A DNA stretch of 64,000 bases, taken from the NCBI RefSeq assembly GCF_027922425.1, contig NZ_BSFQ01000007.1, positions 62,001 through 126,000 of the forward strand, read 5' to 3'. A program made the position numbers and the translations under genes. How positions within the stretch are numbered: position 1 is the stretch's first letter; each line of letters opens with the position of its first letter. Below are positions 52,137-59,225 of this stretch, in pieces. Below the pieces are notes generated by a model that saw only the letters and a list, made by a program, of their open reading frames with translations, was not told the origin of the DNA and did no database searches. This DNA is from Pseudonocardia halophobica (GTDB lineage: Bacteria; Actinomycetota; Actinomycetes; Mycobacteriales; Pseudonocardiaceae).

Positions 52137-53165
52137 ATGTCCGCTCCAACGGATGGCGTCGTCAGAGCCCTCACCGTTCCGGGACCCCGGGTGGCCCCGG
52201 CGGTGGCCGACGCCCTGCTGCCGACCCGCAGCTTCGACGTCGCATGCCGGCGCGTGCTCGAGTACCTGCAGCAGACCGTGCCCCTGGGTGGCTGGGCCGT
52301 GACCCGGGTGGTCGACGACCGGCAGATCCTGTTGACCGCCGTGGGCACCGGCTACGACCTCCCGCCCGGCACGAGCCTCCCGTTCACCGAGTCGATGTGC
52401 CACACGATGATCGAGGGCACCACGCCGCGCATCGCGCCCGATGTCCGCGAGGTCCCCCAGTACGCCGAGATGGCGGCCGCGGCGCCCATCGACATCAGCG
52501 CCTACGTCGGCACCCCGATCGTGAGCGGGGACGGCCGGCTGTTCGGCACGGTCTGCGGCTACGACCCGTCGCCGCAGCCCGCGGCCCTGCGCGACCAGCT
52601 GCCGTTGCTCGACCTGCTCTCGGGGCTGCTGTCGGCCGTCCTCGACGCGGACCTGTCCGCCACGGCCGCCTCCCGCGAACTCGAGCGGGCCCGCCGGGAG
52701 GCCGAGACGGACGCCCTGACCGGCCTGCTCAACCGCCGGGGCTGGGACCGGTTCGTCGAGCAGGAGGAGGACCGGTTCCGCCGGTTCGGCGACACGGCCG
52801 GCGTGGTCGTACTCGACCTGGACAACCTCAAGACCGTCAACGACGTGCAGGGGCACGACGCCGGGGACGAGTACATCCGACGCGCGGCCACCGCGCTCGC
52901 GGCGACCGTCCGGCGGGACGACGTGCTGGCCCGGCTGGGCGGCGACGAATTCGGGATCATCGCCGTGGGTGCCGCCCCGGAGGAGGCGGCCGAGCTCGTC
53001 GGGCGCGCGGAGAAGGCGCTGGCCGGGGCGGGGGTCTCGGGCTCCTTCGGGCACGCCCCGTACAGCATCGTGACGGGCTTCCCGGGCGCCTGGAAGGCGG
53101 CCGACGACGCCATGTACGAGCAGAAGCGCCGCCGGCGGGCCGGGCTCTCGCGCACCCCCTCCTGA
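52137..53165 (+). CDS. GAF-GGDEF diguanylate cyclase
   Basis: A 342-residue signalling protein. The N-terminal GAF domain (about residues 20-165) includes VPLGGWAVTRVVDDRQILLTA, FTESMCHTMIEG and AAPIDISAYVGTPIVSGDGRLFGTVCG. A short helix (AASRELERARREAETD) leads to a GGDEF domain with DALTGLLNRRGWDRF, DLDNLKTVNDVQGHDAGDEY and the intact active-site motif LGGDEFGII. It should make cyclic di-GMP in response to a ligand or light/redox signal at the GAF domain. No autoinhibitory RxxD is obvious before GGDEF. ATG 52137 is supported by a -10 seven bases upstream. Confidence 0.93.
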   Translation: MSAPTDGVVRALTVPGPRVAPAVADALLPTRSFDVACRRVLEYLQQTVPLGGWAVTRVVDDRQILLTAVGTGYDLPPGTSLPFTESMCHTMIEGTTPRIAPDVREVPQYAEMAAAAPIDISAYVGTPIVSGDGRLFGTVCGYDPSPQPAALRDQLPLLDLLSGLLSAVLDADLSATAASRELERARREAETDALTGLLNRRGWDRFVEQEEDRFRRFGDTAGVVVLDLDNLKTVNDVQGHDAGDEYIRRAATALAATVRRDDVLARLGGDEFGIIAVGAAPEEAAELVGRAEKALAGAGVSGSFGHAPYSIVTGFPGAWKAADDAMYEQKRRRRAGLSRTPS

Positions 53166-53196
53166 ACGCACGCGGGCCCCGCGGCAGGCTGGGGGC

Positions 53197-53835
53197 GTGC
53201 AGCTCGGGGTGGTCGGCCAGGCGGCCGGGATTTTCGCGGTGACGAACGTCGACGACCTCCTGCTGCTCGCACTCTGGTTCGGGCGGGCCCCGGACCGCCG
53301 CGCCGCGGGAAAGGTCGTTGCCGGGCAGTACCTCGGCTTCGGCGCGATCCTGGCCGCGTCGCTGCTCGGCGCGGTCGGGGCCGGGTTCCTGCCCTCGGGC
53401 GTCGTCCCCTACCTCGGACTGCTGCCGATCCTGCTCGGGCTGCGCGCGGCGCGGGGGGCGTGGCGGGCCCGGCGGGACGGCGAGGGCGGCGACGAGGACG
53501 ACGACGAGGACGACGAGGGCGACGAGCCCGGCGGCGGGACGGGCCTGCTCGCGGTCGCCGCGGTGACGCTGGCCAACGGCGGCGACAACATCGGCGTCTA
53601 CGTCCCGGTGTTCGCGAGCACGGACAGCGTCGGCCTGGTGATCTACGCCGTGGTGTTCCTGCTGCTCGTGGGCGTGTGGTGCGCCGCGGGCCGCTTCCTC
53701 GCGACCCGTCCCTTCGTCGCCCGCGCGATCTCGCGGTGGGGACACGTCCTGCTGCCGGTGGTGCTGATCGCGATCGGTGTGCTCGTCCTGGTCGAGGGCG
53801 GGGCGTTCGGGCTGGGCCGAACGGGGCCCGGCTGA
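53197..53835 (+). CDS. CadD-family cation exporter
   Basis: A 212-residue membrane protein of the cadmium-resistance transporter (CadD) family. There are five or six helices; the N-terminal half has AAGIFAVTNVDDLLLLALWFG and the C-terminal half repeats it as VTLANGGDNIGVYVPVFA. These paired Asn-Asp motifs are the likely ion site. The cytoplasmic loop between them is strikingly acidic (DGEGGDEDDDEDDEGDE), plausibly a metal-binding buffer. GTG start at 53197, 31 bases after the GGDEF gene. Its stop codon lies in the first of three 15-bp tandem repeats. Confidence 0.85.
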   Translation: MQLGVVGQAAGIFAVTNVDDLLLLALWFGRAPDRRAAGKVVAGQYLGFGAILAASLLGAVGAGFLPSGVVPYLGLLPILLGLRAARGAWRARRDGEGGDEDDDEDDEGDEPGGGTGLLAVAAVTLANGGDNIGVYVPVFASTDSVGLVIYAVVFLLLVGVWCAAGRFLATRPFVARAISRWGHVLLPVVLIAIGVLVLVEGGAFGLGRTGPG

Positions 53836-53875
53836 ACCGGGCCGGGCTGAACCGGGCCGGGCTGAACCGGGCCGG
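53831..53875. repeat. Three perfect 15-bp tandem repeats
   Basis: GCTGAACCGGGCCGG occurs three times in tandem, and the first copy contains the TGA stop of the cadD-like gene. A length change here would add sequence after the stop, not alter the protein. Confidence 0.75.
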
Positions 53876-53903
53876 GCTGGGTCCGGCAGGGCGACCGGGC
53901 AGC

Positions 53904-54767
53904 ATGGGGCCGGTGAGCCCGACCCGTCCCGCGGCCCGGATCCGGGTCGTCACCCTCAACGCCCTGTCCCCGCAGTACGCCGACGGGCCGCGGCGCCGCG
54001 AGGCGATCCGTGCGGAGCTGCGGCGGCTCGACCCGGATGTGGTGGCGCTGCAGGAGGTCGTGTGCGACGAAGTGCCGGATCTCGTTCCCGGCCACCGCCT
54101 CGCCCCGCACCCCGCGGTCGCCGACGACGGCAGCACCGCCGTGCTCGCGAGCCGGTGGCCCTTCGCGCGGGTGCACCGGTTGGATCTCGACGTCACCCGG
54201 CGCGCCCGGGAGTTCCCGTGGGGCGGCGCGGTGGTCGCCGAGCTCGACGCGCCCGGGCTCGGGCCGCTCGTCGTCGCCCATCACAAACCCTGCTACCAGC
54301 TGGACCTCGAACGGGAGCGCGAGCTGCAGGCGGTGGCGACCGCGGAGCTCGTCGAGCGGGTGGTGGCGGAACGGCCGGCCCACGTCGTGCTGCTCGGGGA
54401 CCTCGACGCGACGCCCGACGCGGCGAGCATCCGGTTCCTCACCGGGCGCCAGTCCCTGGAGGGCGTGAGCGTGAGCTACCACGACGCCTGGGAGACCGCG
54501 CACCCCGGCGAGCCCGGGCACACCTTCACGCCGGCGAACCCGCTGGTCGCGGCCGGGGACATGCCGCTGGTCCGGCCGCGACGCATCGACTACGTCCTGG
54601 TGCGCGGCACGAGCCACGGCCCCACCCTCCGCGTGGCCGCCTGCGAGCTCGCCTTCACCGGCGGGCCCGGTGGCACCCCGCCGAGCGACCATCTCGGCCT
54701 CGTGGCCGACCTCGCGCTGCCCGACCGGCCGCCCGGGACCTTCGGCGCGGGGTTCGCCGGCGACTAG
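53904..54767 (+). CDS. Endonuclease/exonuclease/phosphatase family protein
   Basis: A 287-residue EEP-fold metal-dependent phosphoesterase. Motifs in order are [28 protein letters not shown] (catalytic Glu), [23 protein letters not shown] (Asp plus Asn replaced by Asp), [10 protein letters not shown] and [11 protein letters not shown] (final Asp-His). No signal peptide. Substrates in the family range from DNA to phospholipids and nucleotides, and none can be chosen here. ATG 53904 or GTG 53913 both suit. It converges on the HNH gene with a 4-base overlap. Confidence 0.88.
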   Translation: MGPVSPTRPAARIRVVTLNALSPQYADGPRRREAIRAELRRLDPDVVALQEVVCDEVPDLVPGHRLAPHPAVADDGSTAVLASRWPFARVHRLDLDVTRRAREFPWGGAVVAELDAPGLGPLVVAHHKPCYQLDLERERELQAVATAELVERVVAERPAHVVLLGDLDATPDAASIRFLTGRQSLEGVSVSYHDAWETAHPGEPGHTFTPANPLVAAGDMPLVRPRRIDYVLVRGTSHGPTLRVAACELAFTGGPGGTPPSDHLGLVADLALPDRPPGTFGAGFAGD

Positions 54768-55165
54768 GACGCCCGGCGCTCCTGTTCGGCGCGGGCCAAC
54801 CGACGCAACTGCGCGGCGAGATACGGCCGGGCCCGCCGCTGCCCGCCACGGGCCGCGATCGCGGCGTCCAGGGCGCGCAGCGCGCCCAGCACCGCCGTGA
54901 GGTTCGGCTCCCAGCCACGCCGCTCGCACTCGGCGAACCACTCGGCCGGGCTGCGGTGTCCACGCGCGGCGTTGCAGCGCCGGCACGCCACGACCTCGTT
55001 CTCCACCCAGCTCGGGCCGCCCTTGACCTTGGGCACCAGGTGGTCGGTCGTCGGCGCGACGAGGCCGACGCACGGCCGCCCGCACCACACGCACGCGGCG
55101 CCGTCCCGGGCCGCGGCGGCGCGCAGCCGTTCGGCGCGGCCGGGCTGCGGGTGTGGGGACGACAT
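54764..55165 (-). CDS. HNH endonuclease
   Basis: A 133-residue HNH nuclease. The zinc-like Cys pair CVWCGRPCV, the catalytic stretch [15 protein letters not shown], and [19 protein letters not shown] give the full HNH fold with four structural cysteines. The C-terminal helix is arginine-rich and likely binds DNA. Free-standing HNH proteins of this size are common in actinobacteria and may be homing, phage-derived or repair nucleases. ATG 55165 is 41 bases downstream of the HTH-PASTA gene on the same strand, with a small hairpin in between. Confidence 0.88.
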   Translation of the reverse strand: MSSPHPQPGRAERLRAAAARDGAACVWCGRPCVGLVAPTTDHLVPKVKGGPSWVENEVVACRRCNAARGHRSPAEWFAECERRGWEPNLTAVLGALRALDAAIAARGGQRRARPYLAAQLRRLARAEQERRAS

Positions 55166-55179
55166 CGTGGACCAGTGTC

Positions 55180-55197
55180 CTCCGGATACCGCCGGAG
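55180..55197 (-). terminator. Small hairpin between the HTH-PASTA and HNH genes
   Basis: CTCCGG pairs with CCGGAG over an ATACCG loop, 9 bases past the HTH-PASTA stop. Confidence 0.35.
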
Positions 55198-55206
55198 CGC
55201 CTGCGG

Positions 55207-55809
55207 TCAGGGCACGCTCTCGCCCGTCGCCTCGTCGACGGCGCCGCGGCGGGCCCGCGGGTCCGGGGGCGGCCGCAGCGGCGCGGTCACCCCGGCCGAG
55301 CCGGGTCCGCGGCGCAGCCACACCGTCACGGCCGTGTGTGCCGCCACCCGCTCGCCGGCCGCCGGCTTCTGGTCCACGACCCGGAAGTCCGCGGCCTCGG
55401 GGCCGAGGAAGGGCGGCAGGTCGGGATCGGCGCTCACGATGTCCAGCCGCTCCTCCTGCAGCCGCAGCCGGGCGGCGGCCCAGGTCATCCCGACGACGTC
55501 GGGCACGGTCACGGGGCGGGCGGCGAGGTCCCGGGCGGCCTCCTCGGCGGCGCGCCGCAGCGGGTCGGGGTCCTCCTCGTCGAGCTCCCGCCAGCGCTCC
55601 CAGGCGGACTGCCGGGTGATGCCGAGCCGCGTCGCGATCTCGGCCCACGACCGCCGCCCGGCCCGGGCGTCCCGCACCGCCTCCAGCTCCGCCCGGTCGA
55701 GCAGGCGGCGCAGGGAGCCGATGTCGGTGAGGGCGTCGAGCGCCCCCTCACGGGTCCGCCTGCCGGCGAGGCGTCCGAGCGCCTCCCGGGCCTCGCGCCA
55801 CGGGTCCAC
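55207..55809 (-). CDS. HTH protein with a PASTA domain
   Basis: A 200-residue cytoplasmic protein. The N-terminal half is helical with a probable helix-turn-helix, [22 protein letters not shown], near residues 71-92. The C-terminal half is one PASTA domain: [26 protein letters not shown], then [27 protein letters not shown] domains normally lie outside the cell on PknB kinases and penicillin-binding proteins, but no signal or membrane segment is present here. A perfect 20-bp palindrome lies directly upstream of GTG 55809 and covers the -10, so autorepression by its own HTH is likely. Confidence 0.87.
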   Translation of the reverse strand: MDPWREAREALGRLAGRRTREGALDALTDIGSLRRLLDRAELEAVRDARAGRRSWAEIATRLGITRQSAWERWRELDEEDPDPLRRAAEEAARDLAARPVTVPDVVGMTWAAARLRLQEERLDIVSADPDLPPFLGPEAADFRVVDQKPAAGERVAAHTAVTVWLRRGPGSAGVTAPLRPPPDPRARRGAVDEATGESVP

Positions 55810-55810
55810 G

Positions 55811-55830
55811 GTGTCAGGCTAGCCTGACAC
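55811..55830. promoter_or_regulatory. Perfect 20-bp palindromic operator
   Basis: GTGTCAGGCTAGCCTGACAC is self-complementary over all 20 bases and ends one base before GTG 55809. It contains the -10 TAGCCT in its centre. Confidence 0.75.
55816..55821 (-). promoter_or_regulatory. -10 element TAGCCT inside the palindrome
   Basis: TAGCCT is followed by GACACC and GTG 55809, giving a leaderless transcript that a protein on the palindrome would block. Confidence 0.55.
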
Positions 55831-55848
55831 GGGCCGTCCGCCAACGGG

Positions 55849-56427
55849 TCAGTCCCGGCCCACCACCAGCCGGTCGAGCATCCGGCGCAGCGGCTCCAGG
55901 TCCCCGGCGTGCGCGGCGACCGACGCCTGGACGTTCTCCCCGCGGTCGAGGGCGGCCCACCGGATCCGGTGGCCGGCGTCGCGGGCGAGCTGGGCGAGGA
56001 AGGCGCGCTGAGCGCGCCCGTTGCCCTCCCGGAAGGGGTGCAGCTCGTTGATCCCGGCGAGGAGCCCGGCCAGCCCGGCGACGAAGTCCGCTCGGGCGCG
56101 GCCGCGCAGGTGCGAGTCGCGGGCGAGGTCGGCGAAGAGGACGGCCGCGCGGTCCTCGAGCTCCGCGGGCGGGCAGAACAACCGGCCCTTGCCGAGCGCG
56201 ACGGTGCGCAGCTGCCCGGCCCACGGGTAGACGTCGCCGAAGACGTGCCAGTGGAAGGCCTGCAGGTGGGCCAGGTCGTAGCCGCCGGGCACCGGCCGCA
56301 GCTCGAGGCCGGCGAGCCGGGCCGCGCTGAAGTCGGCCTCTGCGGCGGCGAGCGCGACGGGATCGGTCAGGCCGAGCCGGTTGCGGAGGACGCCCGTGCG
56401 GAGATCGAGGTAGGGATCCCAGCTCAA
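55849..56427 (-). CDS. fic: Fic-domain AMPylase toxin
   Basis: A 192-residue Fic protein that would transfer AMP (or another group) from a nucleotide to a hydroxyl of its target. The active-site motif HPFREGNGR lies at residues 130-138, with catalytic His130 and the Asp/Glu position filled by Glu134. The flap region is VYPWAGQLRTVALGKGRLFCPP. TTG 56427 overlaps the stop of the antitoxin gene as TTGA, so synthesis of toxin depends on antitoxin translation. Known targets of related FicT toxins are DNA gyrase and topoisomerase IV. Confidence 0.9.
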   Translation of the reverse strand: MSWDPYLDLRTGVLRNRLGLTDPVALAAAEADFSAARLAGLELRPVPGGYDLAHLQAFHWHVFGDVYPWAGQLRTVALGKGRLFCPPAELEDRAAVLFADLARDSHLRGRARADFVAGLAGLLAGINELHPFREGNGRAQRAFLAQLARDAGHRIRWAALDRGENVQASVAAHAGDLEPLRRMLDRLVVGRD

Positions 56428-56630
56428 GCCGGGCGGTGCGGGCGGTAGTGCGCGGTCAGCCGCGCGACGGCCTGCTCGGGGTCGAGCTCCCCGCGGGCGA
56501 TGGCCTCGCACAGCGACAGCCCCGTGCTGCTGGGCTCCAGGCCCTCGGCGCGGACGGAGCCGAGCGCCTCGTCGACCGCGTCGCGGCAGCGCACGGCCGC
56601 AGGCGGCGCGGGCTCCCGGGTCACGTGCAC
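56424..56630 (-). CDS. ficA: FicA/VbhA-type antitoxin
   Basis: A 68-residue antitoxin. The class I Fic-inhibitory motif, Ser/Thr-xxx-Glu-Gly/Asn, appears as SVRAEG at residues 25-30 in the helix RCRDAVDEALGSVRAEGLEP; its Glu inserts into the Fic active site and blocks productive ATP binding. The rest (GLSLCEAIARGELDPEQAVARL) is helical. GTG 56630 is chosen because TAGTCT lies 7 bases upstream, and it gives a length close to VbhA. GTG 56624 and GTG 56594 are in-frame alternatives. Confidence 0.85.
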   Translation of the reverse strand: MHVTREPAPPAAVRCRDAVDEALGSVRAEGLEPSSTGLSLCEAIARGELDPEQAVARLTAHYRPHRPA

Positions 56631-56637
56631 GCCGAGG

Positions 56638-56643
56638 AGACTA
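56638..56643 (-). promoter_or_regulatory. -10 element TAGTCT for leaderless ficA
   Basis: TAGTCT, then CCTCGGC, then GTG 56630 on the minus strand. Confidence 0.5.
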
Positions 56644-56753
56644 CCGGAGCACGAGGCCCCGGGCCGCTCCCGTCCCGGCTCCTCGTGATCATGCGTGACC
56701 GAGACCACCGGCAACATCGGAACACCCCGGAGTGTTGAGCGTTTGACTATCTC

Positions 56754-57377
56754 GTGACGACAGTGACTGACAGCCCCGTGACCCTCCCCGTCCTCGACGA
56801 CGCGGGCCGCGCAGCGCTCTTCACCGAGGCCCGGACGGCCAACACGTTCTCCCCGGAGCCCGTCTCCGACGAGACCCTCCGTGCGGTGTGGGAGCTGGCC
56901 AAGTGGCCGCCGACCGCCGCCAACACCCAGCCCCTGCGCGTGACCTTCGTACGCGGCGAGGAGGGCAAGCAGCGGCTGCTCCCGCTGCTCGCCGAGGGCA
57001 ACCGGGCGAAGTCCGAGAAGGCCCCGGTCGTGGCCATCCTGGCCGCGGACCTGGACTTCCACGAGTTCGTGCCGCAGACCTTCCCCGCGCGCGCCGAGAT
57101 GAAGGACGCCTTCGAGGCCTCCGGCCGCGAGGGCCGCGAGGACATGGCCCGCTTCAACTCGACCCTGCAGATCGGCTACTTCCTGCTCGCCGCCCGCGCC
57201 CACGGGCTGGCCACCGGCCCGATGGCCGGCTTCGACCACGATGCCGTGACCGCCGAGTTCTACCCGGGCGGCCGCGAGAAGGTCCTGCTGGTCGTCAACC
57301 TGGGCCACCCCGGCCCCGACGCCTGGTTCCCGCGCCTGCCGCGCCTCGAGCACTCCGACGTCGTCCGCTGGGCCTGA
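56754..57377 (+). CDS. RutE-like nitroreductase / malonic semialdehyde reductase
   Basis: A 207-residue FMN-binding nitroreductase-fold protein. LDDAGRAALFTEARTANTFSPEPV at the N-terminus, AKWPPTAANTQPLRVTFVR, and GPMAGFDHDAVTAEFYPGGREKVLLVVNLGHPG are characteristic of the RutE/HadB subgroup, which reduces malonic semialdehyde in pyrimidine breakdown. No other rut gene is near, so a general aldehyde or enone reductase role is also possible. The start is GTG 56754; GTG 56763 is an alternative. It ends before a strong hairpin. Confidence 0.9.
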   Translation: MTTVTDSPVTLPVLDDAGRAALFTEARTANTFSPEPVSDETLRAVWELAKWPPTAANTQPLRVTFVRGEEGKQRLLPLLAEGNRAKSEKAPVVAILAADLDFHEFVPQTFPARAEMKDAFEASGREGREDMARFNSTLQIGYFLLAARAHGLATGPMAGFDHDAVTAEFYPGGREKVLLVVNLGHPGPDAWFPRLPRLEHSDVVRWA

Positions 57378-57401
57378 GAACCCGCCGCTCCCCCGGCCCC
57401 G

Positions 57402-57435
57402 ACGCCCGGTCCGCCCCGCCGCGGACCGGGCGTCG
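57402..57435 (+). terminator. Strong hairpin after the RutE-like gene
   Basis: A perfect 14-bp stem, GACGCCCGGTCCGC against GCGGACCGGGCGTC, with a CCCGCC loop, 24 bases past the stop. Confidence 0.82.
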
Positions 57436-57521
57436 TGCGTCCGCACGCCCTGGGCGAACGGCGCTCGCCCCTGGCGAAAACCGATCGCCCCGCCGCCGCC
57501 CGGCGGGTACCAACTCCCGGT

Positions 57522-57737
57522 ATGACCGGCCCCGTCCTGCACCCGATCGTCGCCGAGGGACTCGTCCGGGAACGGCACGCGGACCTGCTCCGCGCCGCCG
57601 AGGTCGCGCGGCTGCGCCGCCTCGCGCGCCGGCTCCCGGTCGAACCGTCCCCCCTGCGTCGACGGGTCGGCTGGGCCCTGGTGGAGATCGGGCTGCGGCT
57701 CGCGGTCGGCCGGGCCCCGTCCCGGGTCAGGGGCTGA
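57522..57737 (+). CDS. Small basic hypothetical protein
   Basis: A 71-residue protein, TGPVLHPIVAEGLVRERHAD after Met, then LLRAAEVARLRRLARRLPVE. It appears as one long amphipathic, arginine-rich helix followed by a second short hydrophobic helix (GWALVEIGLRLAVG). Short proteins of this shape are widespread in actinobacteria with no known role; a membrane-peripheral or DNA-associated function is conceivable. ATG 57522 is used. Its end overlaps the stop of the convergent peptidase E gene by 11 bases. Confidence 0.6.
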   Translation: MTGPVLHPIVAEGLVRERHADLLRAAEVARLRRLARRLPVEPSPLRRRVGWALVEIGLRLAVGRAPSRVRG

Positions 57738-58401
57738 GCGGCCCCGTCCGGCACTCCTGCGGCTCCGCGCCGCGGCGGAACACCCGCGCCGACCCGTGCA
57801 GCGTCACCGCCCGGCCGGACACCCGCAGCCACCCGCCCTCGCGGAGCCCGACGACGGGCACGGCGTTCTCCTCGAGGAACTCCCGGATCCGCTCCTCCCG
57901 GGTCTCGCCCATGTGGGCCGACCCGGGTACCGGGTCGAGGTAGTGCGGGTTCACCTGGAAGCCGACGAGACCGAGCGCGGCGAACCCGGCGGGCTCGACG
58001 ATCGGCATGTCGTTGGTGGTGCGGATCGTCGGGCAGGCGAGATTGCTACCGGCGCTCGCGCCGCCGTACCGGGCTCCGCCGGCGACCGCCTCGCGGATCG
58101 CGGCGAGACCGTCGAGCCGCTGCAGGGCCCGGAGCAGCCGGAACGTGTTCCCGCCGCCCACCCACACCGCCTCGGCGGTGTGCAGCGCCGAGGCCGGGTC
58201 CGGCTCGGTGTGCACGCTGCGCAGCCGCAGCCCGGCCCGGGCGAAGGCGGCGCCGATCGCCTCGGCGTAGCCCGCCTGGTCGGCGAGGGCGTACGGCACG
58301 AAGCGCACCTCGCGGCCCTCGTAGAACTCCGCGAGCGGGGCGTGCGCGAGAGTCGGCGCGCCGTGGTTGGTGGAGTTCGACAGCAGCAGGAGTTCGCTCA
58401 C
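57727..58401 (-). CDS. pepE: Peptidase E (family S51)
   Basis: A 224-residue cytoplasmic serine peptidase that cleaves N-terminal Asp from dipeptides. The start SELLLLSNSTNHG and the nucleophile elbow YGGASAGSNLACPTIRTTNDMPI, with the catalytic Ser in GASAGSN, are diagnostic. NPHYLDP and TREERIREFL (His and Glu/Asp of the site) follow. GTG 58401 begins the first strand directly. It converges on the small basic protein gene and lies 44 bases after the DUF4232 lipoprotein gene on the same strand. Confidence 0.93.
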   Translation of the reverse strand: MSELLLLSNSTNHGAPTLAHAPLAEFYEGREVRFVPYALADQAGYAEAIGAAFARAGLRLRSVHTEPDPASALHTAEAVWVGGGNTFRLLRALQRLDGLAAIREAVAGGARYGGASAGSNLACPTIRTTNDMPIVEPAGFAALGLVGFQVNPHYLDPVPGSAHMGETREERIREFLEENAVPVVGLREGGWLRVSGRAVTLHGSARVFRRGAEPQECRTGPLSP

Positions 58402-58445
58402 GCCGATGATCCCAGCACGGCCGCCGCGCGTCCTCCTGCGCCGAT

Positions 58446-59069
58446 CTATCGAGCCGTCATCGTCTGCACGCTCAGCTGGTTCCCCGGCAGCTGCTCCGCC
58501 GCACACCCCGTCGTCTCGAACGGCACGAAGGCGGACTGCGTGTTCCCCGGCGGGTAGACCCGCAGACCGCGCACCGGCGTCGGCCGGCAGGTGGCGGCAT
58601 CGAAGTTCTGCACGTCGACGAGCTGCAGCTGGGCCGCCGCGGAGCCGCCGGGAGCCAGCCGCACCTCGCCGCCCCGCTCCCCGGACATGGCCGCGGCGGG
58701 TCCGACCTGGTGCCCGTCGTCGCCGGACACGTACGAGACACCCGGGAACCCGCGCAGCTGACAGGTGCTCCCGCCGGTGTTGGTGAAGATCAGCGGGCGG
58801 TAGCTGGAGCCCGCGCCGGCGTCGCCGTCCCCCAGGGTGATCCGCAGCGAGGCGGTGGGGCAGTTGGGCGGGCTGAGCGGGTCGCCGCCGCTCGTGGGCG
58901 CCGCAGCGGTGGTGCTCGCGGGCGGTGTGGCCGGCGCGGTCGTCGGTGCACCGCTCCCGGCCGGTGTGCCGCCGTTGACCTCGTCCGTCCCGCCGGAACA
59001 GCCGGCCAGCAGGAGCGCGGCGGCGGCCACACCGGCCGCGGCGAGCCGACGGGTGATCGTGATCGACAT
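58446..59069 (-). CDS. DUF4232 lipoprotein
   Basis: A 207-residue exported lipoprotein. The signal peptide ITRRLAAAGVAAAALLLAGC ends in a clear lipobox with Cys24, followed by a Thr/Ala/Pro-rich spacer (about residues 30-65). The DUF4232 domain starts NCPTASLRITLGDGDAG and contains LIFTNTGGSTCQLRGFPGVS and LAPGGSAAAQLQL; two Cys pairs suggest disulfides. DUF4232 proteins are actinobacterial cell-surface proteins of unknown function. ATG 59069 has a GGGGAAGGGGAG ribosome site. Lnt at 22066-23718 would complete its acylation. Confidence 0.9.
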   Translation of the reverse strand: MSITITRRLAAAGVAAAALLLAGCSGGTDEVNGGTPAGSGAPTTAPATPPASTTAAAPTSGGDPLSPPNCPTASLRITLGDGDAGAGSSYRPLIFTNTGGSTCQLRGFPGVSYVSGDDGHQVGPAAAMSGERGGEVRLAPGGSAAAQLQLVDVQNFDAATCRPTPVRGLRVYPPGNTQSAFVPFETTGCAAEQLPGNQLSVQTMTAR

Positions 59070-59225
59070 GTGCTCCCCTTCCCCGACGCCGGGCCCCCGG
59101 TCCGGCGGGAGCCGACCGGGAGGGGTCGACTCCTGTCAGGGGGACGGGCGGGACGGCCGAGAGGTTGCGTCGCGGAACGATCTTTCTGCGCCGAAGGGCC
59201 CTTCCGGACTCGCCCGGGTGGCCGA

